A DNA stretch of 64,000 nt from Effrenium voratum (lineage: Eukaryota > Sar > Dinophyceae > Suessiales > Symbiodiniaceae), in contig CAUJNA010003242.1 of assembly GCA_963377175.1 (NCBI GenBank), positions 49,514-113,513 on the forward strand. Direction: 5' to 3'. Of the stretch, positions 8,401 to 14,689 are shown piece after piece. The notes below the pieces were generated by a model. The model was not told the origin of the DNA. It searched no databases and worked only from the letters and a program-made list of their open reading frames with translations. Each line of letters opens with the position of its first letter. Positions within the stretch are counted from its first letter, which is position 1. Position numbers and translations under genes: made by a program.

Positions 8401-8968
8401 CGTGAAGTGGCTGCGGGTCGGCGAGGAGGCGTGCCCCACGCTGGAGCAGGCCAAGGCGAGGCTGAAGGAGCTCTACCCCTCCAAGCCCGGGTGGCCGGAC
8501 ACCACGCTGGTCATCAGCCACAGCAAGCGCATGGCCGTCAACGCAGCGGCGAACCGGGCCCTGGCGCCGGAGGGCTCCAAGCTCCTAGAGCTGGACGTCA
8601 TCCACATGGGTTGTTGCCAAACAACCAATGGGTGTAGCCAAACTGCAACACCCCAAAACAGCCCGCAGAGCATGAGAGTTTGGCCGGGGCTGCGCCTCAT
8701 CGGGGCCGGCGGAAAAATTCCCAAGGGCGTCTTTGTGGCCGTGGCGGAAGTGGAGCCGGACGGAGTGAGGCTGGACAACGGCATGCGGCTGAAGAACCAG
8801 GAGCTGCTGCGGGCCACCCGGCCGAGCCACGCAGTGACCTACGCCAGCTGCCAGGGGCTCACCCTCCACAACCGCGTCCGCCTGGACCTGGAGTCCTGCC
8901 ACCTCACGCTGCGCCACCTGTACGTGGGCGCCTCGCGGGCCACGAGCTCCGAGCTGCTGGAGGCCTAG
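5483..8968 (+). CDS. Family-B polymerase-like / HNH / SF1 helicase fusion protein
   Basis: The protein has 1161 residues from ATG 5483 (an in-frame TTG lies 60 bp upstream). Residues 1-440 have no domain I can name firmly. An HNH zinc module follows at ~452-497 with two Cys pairs (CALC...CGDC) and the core ELDHVVPV. Next comes a stretch resembling the palm of family-B polymerases in viral or organellar elements: YVGVDVVRCRRNGL (about 538, motif A region), KLSVNAMIGLW (about 660, compare Kx3NSxYG), and YLAQVKTDCLL (about 748, where DTD would be expected). The last 340 residues are an SF1 helicase of Pif1/RecD type: GLPGTGKT (827), VVEEITQLD (892), GDFRQLPAV (922), TYASCQGLT (about 1115), LYVGASRA (about 1146). 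Replication of the element is the likely role. The KTD variant makes polymerase activity uncertain, while the helicase and HNH calls are firm. Confidence 0.65.
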   Translation: MASWARQRQQITEAADGGARARTGADGAVVLNLRRGPGAYALLSRADGQLTRAGQHYYSHLGLRPPSKDFDYNQPLIREGPNDYILLRNGQKKLVRSLQGGEHRLTKLGKGFFRDKYYEYLVHVPVIIRGRRRSGRNYERRDWLPVNELGGATRHPAHLTEEQVAQRVRQQVEASLDPGGPILQLSDETYFLDPEGHWVVSTQSTHYRNSRTEVETLLRQRMRGLRSVSFQLPCEEDVLPSAFEDKPLCVPRQLAELLQLSVEEVCADFDAMLRHDWRRLGISAEEVREFCVWRNAPMRVLSSQGDLVDSYDPALKEHRTVCFLAFDGHCYMYRAVKRVLERQARVLYRGEARQTLPPIQEWRRFDAADVQPGLFWCEDLREARRLRRGTRIRELPEEHEVLRRWCEALNQEYRGQRLAGLAHEIFLKLLKAKREVPGAAERQKTLAAQDGKCALCGCGLTAGTCELDHVVPVRQAFAGSAQTLQALCGDCHSEKTLRESAQPTSLESRVAPGVMEYVRSPKLPPLVFEAQTCAKDSTYVGVDVVRCRRNGLANAPFPLPILCPADGVEPVDGALPDLGFVEGCCDARQSCLNLLPYVGPGWYPKVSLAAMLELGVCRWDHIVLGISARSHVDAATLRRALERMDAAWPEGEEHMAKLSVNAMIGLWARSTEVVYSVRSSSSELDGAGADFSQAFAYEGGMVWDFVYARRLLSNGTYRPIHDAVLGFEHCMVAKARRILDAPPRYLAQVKTDCLLTQRLPKRFAERLRALEALRHPDGTPVYRVEETKPLLGGRAPRMEAERPKQRRWNGVDDPVNHCLAGNSLLLTGLPGTGKTHLARTIVARLREQGEAVHLVSKTHCSAQNLGLGAQTADHWVRRYVRGGSAQKLDWLVVEEITQLDMALWADLACVGLNADVKFLLLGDFRQLPAVLDSWAGRPISAPLEHSQLIRDLAGGHRHELTENMRSDPGIFDFVKWLRVGEEACPTLEQAKARLKELYPSKPGWPDTTLVISHSKRMAVNAAANRALAPEGSKLLELDVIHMGCCQTTNGCSQTATPQNSPQSMRVWPGLRLIGAGGKIPKGVFVAVAEVEPDGVRLDNGMRLKNQELLRATRPSHAVTYASCQGLTLHNRVRLDLESCHLTLRHLYVGASRATSSELLEA

Positions 8969-9555
8969 AACGGGCAGCACGGCGCCTCCAGGGGCTCCAG
9001 CATGAGGTGGCGCACCTCGAAGAGCACGCCCCACTGCCTGCCCATCAGCCACACGTGCCGGGCCTCCACAAGCGCGCGGCCCCTGCGGCGCGCGAACTCC
9101 GCGGGGCGCGGCACGCGGTTGCCGGCGGAGTCCCAGAAGAGGCAGCGCTCCAAGTCCATCTTGCACTTCACGTGCTTGCCCTTGGCGCTCACCTTGACGG
9201 CGCGCTGCAGCTGGCTCTCAAGCTCGGCGCGGGTGACCCCCGGAAAGGGCTTCTGGAAGATGATCATGTCGTCGACGACGGCCTGCTCCACCCCATCCGT
9301 CCACGCCCCCAGGTCGGTGTTGCTCGCAAAGCACACGCCCACCCTCTTGGCCCCGTCGTCCTGGAAGTTGCCGGGCTCCCACAGCACCTCCACGTCCGCC
9401 TTGCACACCAGCGCGCCCTGATGGGAGTCCTCTATGGACATGAACTTCCCCCCCTTGGCATTGGTCTGAACGTCCAGCCCGAGTGCAAGCTTCATTGCTC
9501 GGCTTTTTTTATCCGTAGGAAAAAAGTCCGGTCCGATGAACACGCGAGTTTTCAT
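8965..9555 (-). CDS. Unknown 196-residue viral protein
   Basis: The longer open frame reaches 9699, but the best start is the ATG at 9555-9553 (MKTRVFIGPDFF), just outside the methyltransferase on the opposite strand. The two ATGs are 32 bp apart, so a very short divergent promoter is implied. The protein is soluble, mixed alpha/beta and basic in its second half (RPAEFARRRGRALVEAR). Its stop codon overlaps the helicase stop by four bases on the other strand (8965-8968). I do not recognise the family. The position among replication genes and the basic C-terminus would fit a DNA-binding protein, but that is only a guess. Confidence 0.6.
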   Translation of the reverse strand: MKTRVFIGPDFFPTDKKSRAMKLALGLDVQTNAKGGKFMSIEDSHQGALVCKADVEVLWEPGNFQDDGAKRVGVCFASNTDLGAWTDGVEQAVVDDMIIFQKPFPGVTRAELESQLQRAVKVSAKGKHVKCKMDLERCLFWDSAGNRVPRPAEFARRRGRALVEARHVWLMGRQWGVLFEVRHLMLEPLEAPCCPF

Positions 9556-9587
9556 CGTCGCAGTGGCGGTGATCTTGCTCTTTAAAA

Positions 9588-10244
9588 ATGCCGAGGCTCC
9601 TGGAGCTTTTCTGCGGCACCAAGTCGGTGGGCAGGGCCTTCGAGGCGGCGGGCTGGGAGGTCGTCTCCCTGGACATCGTGTCGAAATTTGAGCCGACAAT
9701 CCTCTGCGACATCCGGAGCTGGGACTACACGACGTTCCCGCCGGGGCACTTCGACATGGTCTGGGCCAGCCCGGTCTGCACGGAATACAGCCGCGCGCTG
9801 ACGACGCGCCCGCGGCGGCTCCTGGAGGGCGACGCGCTGGTGCTCAGCGCCCTTGAGATCATTGCGCACTTTGACCCGCTCATGTGGATTGTGGAGAACC
9901 CGGCCACCGGGCTGCTGAAGACCCGGCCGTTCATGGAGCCTCTGCCCTGGGTGGACGTGACCTACTGCAAGTACGGAACTCCGTACAGGAAGCAGACGCG
10001 GCTGTGGACCAACATGCGCTGGAGGCCGAGGCGAGGCCTGTGCAAGCCCGGCAGCCGCTGCGAGGCGTGGCAGGACGGCAGGCACCTCCGGGCCGCGCAG
10101 CGGGGGCCGCGGCTGATGGAGGGGCAGTACGAGAGGGTCAGCCAATCACGCGAGCTGCTCTACAGCGTCCCTGCTGCGCTGTGCGAGGAGATTGCGCGCG
10201 CGGCCACGGAGGAGCTTGCGGAGCGGCTGAGCATTCCGGACTGA
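9588..10244 (+). CDS. Cytosine-C5 DNA methyltransferase-like protein
   Basis: The protein has 218 residues from ATG 9588. Motif I, which binds S-adenosylmethionine, is LLELFCGTKSVGRAF at residues 4-18, followed by WEVVSLDI. A motif IV-like loop SPVCTEYS (about 61-68) supplies the candidate catalytic Cys, IVENPATG (about 101) matches motif VI (ENP in place of ENV), and YRKQTRLWTN (about 133) matches motif VIII. The protein is shorter than cellular C5 enzymes and lacks a clear target-recognition domain, as in many phage and algal-virus relatives. It may methylate viral DNA or be a diverged relative. It is followed by four terminator-like hairpins and is convergent with the capsid gene. Confidence 0.7.
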   Translation: MPRLLELFCGTKSVGRAFEAAGWEVVSLDIVSKFEPTILCDIRSWDYTTFPPGHFDMVWASPVCTEYSRALTTRPRRLLEGDALVLSALEIIAHFDPLMWIVENPATGLLKTRPFMEPLPWVDVTYCKYGTPYRKQTRLWTNMRWRPRRGLCKPGSRCEAWQDGRHLRAAQRGPRLMEGQYERVSQSRELLYSVPAALCEEIARAATEELAERLSIPD

Positions 10245-10315
10245 TTCTTTAGGCTTCGTCTAATCCGACGGGCCTGGAATAAGCCCTTTTTTCCATGTTT
10301 TTGCATGTTTTTTGG

Positions 10316-10575
10316 GCGGTGTCACGTTTCGCCAAAAATGGCGAAGCGTGACACCCCGCCTTTTTTTCTCGTTTTTGGGCGCACTCAAAAGCGGTGCCAC
10401 GTTTCGCCAAAAATGGCGAAGAGGGGCACCCCCGCCTTTTTTCTCGTTTTTTTACTCAACTTAAGCGGTGCCACGATTCATCAAAAATGAAGAAACATGG
10501 CACCCCGCCTTTTTACTCGGTTTTGCTCAACTTAAGCGGTGTCACGCTTCATCAAAAATGATGAAAGACCGGGCC
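10316..10575 (+). terminator. Four tandem terminator-like hairpins
   Basis: Copies begin at 10316, 10391, 10465 and 10536. Each reads gcggtgYcacg, then ttcgcc or ttcatc, an aaaaat loop, the complementary arm, ccccgcc, and a T-tract. Copies 1 and 3 have long stems; in copy 2 one arm is partly mismatched; in copy 4 the right arm decays into the capsid gene's end. Two spacers repeat ctcaacttaa. The array fills the space between the convergent methyltransferase and capsid genes. The form is that of bidirectional intrinsic terminators. In Mimivirus and its virophage such hairpins mark transcript 3' ends. Confidence 0.7.
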
Positions 10576-11850
10576 TTAGTCAAGCACAGAGACGCCCGTG
10601 CCGGAGAGCGTCACCAGCTGGTAGGCCACCAAATGAATGAACAGGTCCGTCATCGTGCCGTCCAGGCCCTTGAAGGTGAACCGGGCAAGGTCGCCCGAGC
10701 GGGTGCTGACGCCACTCAGCGGCATCTTGGGCACGCGCTCGGTGGGAAAGCCGGCAATGAAGCTGTGGCGCAGGTAGCCCACGCGGCCGATGTCGATGTT
10801 GCGCACCGTGTCGTCGTAGGTGCCCGCGAGGACGGAGAGGAAGTGGAAGTGCTCCGAGGCTCCCTTCATGGGGTTGTGAGGGTACTGCAGGCTGCCCAGC
10901 TGCATCTGAGACTCCAGGAGGCTGTCCTCCTGCCTGGCCGCGCCGATGGGGGCCACGTCCTGCCCCGGGTTGGCCAGCAAGTGGATCTTGGAGCCCGCGT
11001 CGTTGTCCCAAAAGGTCACGAACGCGCCCATGAGTTTCGTGAAGGCGCGCGCCACGGTGACGTTGTGCTCCGCCACGCCGTTCGGGACGCTGGACTGCTG
11101 CGTGTGCACCGTGGGGTAGCTGAACACCAGGGACCTTCCTGAGAGGAGCACGCGGTTGAAGGACTCCACCAGCGCAGAGTCCAGGACGACCTGGGAGGCC
11201 AGAACTCGGACGTTCTGGATCTCGAAGTCGGTGCTCAGCGTGGCCCCCGCCGGGTGCGCCCCGGCGTTCTCGGACCACAGCGCAGTGGTGGCGTCCGCAA
11301 ACTCAATTTCTATCACCAGGTTCAGCTGCGGCGGCAGCATCTTCCCGCAGCGCAGGATGCCCACCATGGTGGGGCGCAGCAGCACGTCCGCGTAGCCGCC
11401 CTGGTGCACCGCGCGGGCGATGCGCGGGTCGTTCACTTCGTCGAAACCCTCCATGGCCTTGTTGCGGTTGTACTCTCTGCCCTTCAGCAGGTCGTGCACG
11501 GCCACGGTGCGCCCGTAGTAGTTGATGTCGTCGCAGCGCTGGCCGTTGGCGAAGACCTGGACGCGCTGGACGAAGCAGGCGGGGTTGGGCGTGGCCGGGG
11601 CCAGCGGGTTGGTGCCGTCCGTGTTCCTGACGCGGAAGGCGATCTTGATGGACTCGGGGTCGATGAAGGACGTGCCGCTGGTGAGCGGGATGCGGCAGAC
11701 CCTAGAGGTTGTGGGGGAGAAGGAGCTCAGCGAGCTGGGGAAGTACTGCACGTCATGCCGCGCCGTCACGTAGCTGGTGTTGCTCGTTTTCAGCTTGTAG
11801 TCCAGGCTCTGCATCAGCTCATCCTGGGCTCCGGCGGTGACTACCTCCAT
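10576..11850 (-). CDS. Probable double-jelly-roll major capsid protein
   Basis: The protein has 424 residues from ATG 11850. It opens with a short N-terminal segment and then beta-rich sequence: SRVCRIPLTSG, SFIDPESIKIAFRV (about residues 60-75), then FVQRVQVFANGQRCDDINYY and VAVHDLLKGREYNR. A second beta-rich half follows (VLLRPTMVGILRCGK, LNLVIEIEFADATT). The size and the pattern of an early strand pair, a named-residue (NGQ) turn and a second barrel fit capsid proteins of polinton-like viruses and virophages. No signal peptide or membrane segment is visible. The call rests on pattern and context; structure prediction would settle it. Upstream lie an AT-rich TATATAAA and the second palindrome pair. 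Confidence 0.6.
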   Translation of the reverse strand: MEVVTAGAQDELMQSLDYKLKTSNTSYVTARHDVQYFPSSLSSFSPTTSRVCRIPLTSGTSFIDPESIKIAFRVRNTDGTNPLAPATPNPACFVQRVQVFANGQRCDDINYYGRTVAVHDLLKGREYNRNKAMEGFDEVNDPRIARAVHQGGYADVLLRPTMVGILRCGKMLPPQLNLVIEIEFADATTALWSENAGAHPAGATLSTDFEIQNVRVLASQVVLDSALVESFNRVLLSGRSLVFSYPTVHTQQSSVPNGVAEHNVTVARAFTKLMGAFVTFWDNDAGSKIHLLANPGQDVAPIGAARQEDSLLESQMQLGSLQYPHNPMKGASEHFHFLSVLAGTYDDTVRNIDIGRVGYLRHSFIAGFPTERVPKMPLSGVSTRSGDLARFTFKGLDGTMTDLFIHLVAYQLVTLSGTGVSVLD

Positions 11851-11855
11851 GCTTG

Positions 11856-11863
11856 TTTATATA
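11856..11863 (-). promoter_or_regulatory. TATATAAA motif upstream of capsid ATG
   Basis: Minus-strand TATATAAA ends 5 bases before the ATG. This is too close for a classical TATA box with a 25-30 bp start-site offset, but AT-rich motifs abutting the start codon are common in late promoters of large DNA viruses. Suggestive only. Confidence 0.25.
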
Positions 11864-11895
11864 CACGCATTTTGACTCGTACGGCGAAGGAAAAA

Positions 11896-12035
11896 ACTAT
11901 TCTTCTAGGGTGTACATAGATGTACGGCCTGGAAGAATAGCGTTTTGTGGCGCAAAACCGTGCAAAAGCTATTCTTACAGGGCGTATATTGATATACGGC
12001 CTAGAAGAATAGCATTTTGCAGCGCAAAACCGTGC
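11896..12035. repeat. Tandem pair of 46-bp palindromes with shared tail (copies 3 and 4)
   Basis: Palindromes at 11896-11941 and 11968-12013 have the same ends (ctattctt, aagaatagc) as those at 2564-2685 and the same tail, Rttttgyrgcgcaaaaccgtgcaaaa. The stem centres differ (gtacatagatgtac, gtatattgatatac) but keep pairing, so compensatory change is visible. The pair lies between the end of the 52-residue ORF and the capsid start. Confidence 0.75.
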
Positions 12036-12037
12036 AA

Positions 12038-12074
12038 AAAAAACTCTCCCCCAGGAGGAGGGTTTTTATTTTTT
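12038..12074. terminator. A-tract/T-tract hairpin beside the 52-residue ORF
   Basis: An A-run, actctcccccaggaggagggt and a T-run form a short bidirectional terminator-like hairpin immediately after the minus-strand ORF. Confidence 0.35.
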
Positions 12075-12233
12075 TTAAGCAGCCTCAATGTCTCGCGCCA
12101 GCTGGTCAAAGCTGGGCGGAGGCAAGCCAAGGTCATCATTAAGATTGCGCGACCAGCTGCTTAAGACAGGCCGCGTAAAGCGTAAAACTTTGGAGCAAGT
12201 TCTCGGCATGATTTCCATCAATGCACGATTCAT
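12075..12233 (-). CDS. Small ORF (52 residues), end of the viral block
   Basis: ATG at 12233-12231, stop TAA at 12077-12075; an in-frame TAG lies a few codons upstream of the ATG. The N-terminal half is basic (MNRALMEIMPRTCSKVLRF) and the C-terminus acidic and Pro-rich (DDLGLPPPSFDQLARDIEAA). The tail looks like a genuine protein C-terminus and the ORF is followed by viral-type hairpins. It is in line with the capsid gene. It may be a small structural protein or the 3' remnant of a longer gene broken at the integration edge. I do not recognise it. Confidence 0.4.
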   Translation of the reverse strand: MNRALMEIMPRTCSKVLRFTRPVLSSWSRNLNDDLGLPPPSFDQLARDIEAA

Positions 12234-12284
12234 AGGCTCCCTCGGCTAACCAAACAAGGCAAAGCCAGCGTAGAGTTGTTGCTG

Positions 12285-12732
12285 CCGTGCTGGATAGCGT
12301 CTCCACTGCGAGAAAAACCCTTGCTGAAGTGCAGAGCAGCCGCGGATGCGTGTGCAGAAGGCAACCTCGTGGGCGTAGGAGGCTGGTTGATTTCCAGAAA
12401 CTTTCTCAAATGTCCAAGCCAAGTGGTTTTGCTTGGCCAAAGAAGCGCAGCGCTAGATTGCACGCGTCGAAACTTTGGCACAGCTTGCACTCGTGCGAAT
12501 CGCCTGGATTGCGGAAGGCCGCACCACGCGCAGCGTCGGAGTGAATAAGTTGTCTTGGCCGCTTCAGATGTTTGCGCAGCTGGTCGCAGCCTGGGCACAC
12601 AAATTCAAATGCTGTGTGACGGCTTCGCGCCCAGGCAAGCGTAACATTTGGGCAGATCAGTTAAGCCGCGGCAACCTGGCCTCTTTTGTGTCCAGGCCAC
12701 AACACAAAGTGCGCTTTGCGCAGCAGTCTTGA
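12285..12732 (+). pseudogene. Retroelement RNase H remnant
   Basis: Two plus-strand frames together resemble the RNase H end of a tyrosine-recombinase (DIRS) or LTR retrotransposon polyprotein. The first has ADACAEGNLVGVGGWLI (about 12335-12385). The second, from ~12480, ends in RPGKRNIWADQLSRGNL, the usual N-x-x-AD-x-LSR signature. The frame change near 12460 and the absence of RT upstream show decay. It lies only ~100 bp from the viral block. Confidence 0.6.
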
Positions 12733-13139
12733 ACCGCATAGCGGGCTTCTCACCTTGCGCGTGCCAGATGCTCCCTGGCGCCCAGAGCGCAAGCGTGTCT
12801 CGCTACCGCGTGGGGGGCTGGGATTGAAACTAACTGGTTGCTCAGAGCCCTAAAGTGCGGGTATCATAACAGGCTCCACCTGGGATGCTGGAGACGTGAG
12901 TCGAACGCGCGTGTTGATTCACCTGCATCCCTGCTGGAAAAAGAAGCTGTGTCGGTGACAGTCTTCTCTGTTCGACATTCCCTTGTGTTGTAGACCTGTT
13001 TGAAGCTTCAGCTGTGTCTTGGTTAGGCTTGAAGCAGTGAACAGGTTTCTAACACGCAGATAGCTCCCGGATCGCCTCCTTGATGGTGCTGTGTTCTTTG
13101 CGGTTTTCCCCTTCTTTCGATTTTGTCTACATCCTAGCC
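12733..13139. other. Unassigned spacer
   Basis: Mixed-composition sequence with stops in all frames and no recognised motif. It probably belongs to the decayed retroelements on either side. Confidence 0.4.
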
Positions 13140-13700
13140 AGACCCTCCTCAACGTAGTTCGTGAGCCACAGCACAACTTCCTTGAGGTTCAAAACCCACT
13201 TGACGCTGCCTCAACCCTTACTTGCGTGTTGCTTTCGCATCTTGTCAAAGCCTTTGAGCGGGTCAACCCGCATTGGGTACTTCAGGCACTTCTGCGCCTC
13301 CGTGTCCCATCATGGCTCGTGTCGTGCTCGACCCGCGTTTTGTTTGGCAGGTCGGTTAGGCACCGCGTCGGATGGCGTTCTCGCCCGCCCCTTCCTGTTC
13401 GCCGGGGAGTCGACATGGGCAGAGCTTTTTCAGTCTTTCTTTCTGCGTGGACCCGATTTAAGTCGCTCTCAACGCGGTGCCTTGCACCTCCCTCACAGTA
13501 TGTTACGGGCAGGAAGGAACTTTGTCGGCTTGAAACGTGTCAACGCTCCTTTTCGCGGGCAACCTCAGCCGGCTTCGTTGTTCTCACTCACCATTGCGTC
13601 CGTGCAGTGCCTTGCGAGCTCTTGGCTTTTGCGAGCCCTCCCTTCCTCAGCCGAATGAAGGGGGCCTTCTATTTTCTCTGCTTTGTTTTTCTACCCGCCG
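13140..13700 (+). pseudogene. Non-LTR (LINE) reverse transcriptase remnant
   Basis: One plus frame (about 13230-13450) reads LVKAFERVNPHWVL, then a PSWLVS segment, then RRGVDMGRAFSVFL. This matches the RT fingers/palm block D-x-x-KAFE-RV...GV-x-x-G...S-x-x-F of LINE elements common in algal genomes. The leading catalytic Asp is not seen in frame and the frame closes at 13714, so the copy is dead. Confidence 0.55.
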
Positions 13701-14689
13701 GCCCATACACGTAAGTGCAAGATATTCTTTCTTGCTTCGAAGCCGCTTTCTCTATCAAAAGTTATCCAGCTGGACAAGCAAGGCACCCTGGGGCACTCGC
13801 ATCGCCACTAGCGGTACTGTGCTTTTAGGTCTCCCCCTTGTCACTCAGTTCCGCATGTTGCCTCGCCGATAAAGAGCAGGAAGTTGCTGCTTCTAGGGCT
13901 GCCGTCCTCCCCTCGCTCCGCCTCTCGGTCCGTGATCAAAAATAGCAGTGCCGCCTGATTGCTCGGGCCATGCCATGATGTGCTGCTGGAGATCTTTGCT
14001 TGCCACTTGGTGGTTGACCATCCTTCCTCCTTTTACAAGCTGCGACTTCTCTGGCCATAACTGCTGCTGCTACTCACATTGCGAAAGGGCCTTCATCAGG
14101 AGACACTGAAGCCTCCTTGGACTTGCTCCGACAGCGCTCCGTGGTTCATGCTCAACTTGCGGTTGCAAGACACCTTTCGCCTGATGCGGAGCTTGATCTC
14201 GACTCTCCTGTTCTCCTTGGATTGCGTGGCTCCACCAAGAACCAATGCGTGCGCACTTTGGGAGACCCATTTTTTTGTTTTTCTTTTCCCAAACACAATC
14301 TGTTCTGGTCTTTCAATCAAGTTGATGCTCTCAGATCATGGCTTGACCTTACCGTTCCGGTTGATGCGTGGTTTTTGGCAAACCCGGTCGGCGCAAGCGG
14401 CAAACATGCGTCATTTATTCTGTTTTGGGGCAAACAGCCCGAGATTGAGCCCATCTAGTTTGATTCAGCATATTCCAGTCGTTTGTGTCTCATTGACATT
14501 CCTTCTGAAGACTTGGAGGATGCCCGGTTCAGGGCCTTGCGCCTAAGGCTTACCTCGCCTTCCACCAAGGAAGGTCGACTCACTTTTCGTAGACATCCCT
14601 CTCCAGGTCACTCGAAGCCTGCCATCGGACAGCTTCGGTTTCAGCAATACTATGACCCTAAGTACCTTCTTGCTCCGTCCTTGCTTACT
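13701..14689. other. Unassigned, probably decayed LINE flank
   Basis: There is an open plus frame of 113 codons (14117-14458) and another of 69 (14483-14692), neither with a motif I recognise. Spacing behind the RT remnant would fit degenerate 3' LINE coding sequence, but this cannot be shown by eye. Confidence 0.3.

Noticed and set aside
5369..8521. 1050-codon minus-strand ORF
   Set aside because: Antisense shadow of the polymerase-like/helicase gene; Leu/Arg/His-rich with no motif.
1..12240. Packaging ATPase (FtsK/HerA), capsid protease and minor capsid protein
   Set aside because: Looked for and not found. The only P-loops are the SF3-like and SF1 helicase proteins; these genes may lie left of the window.
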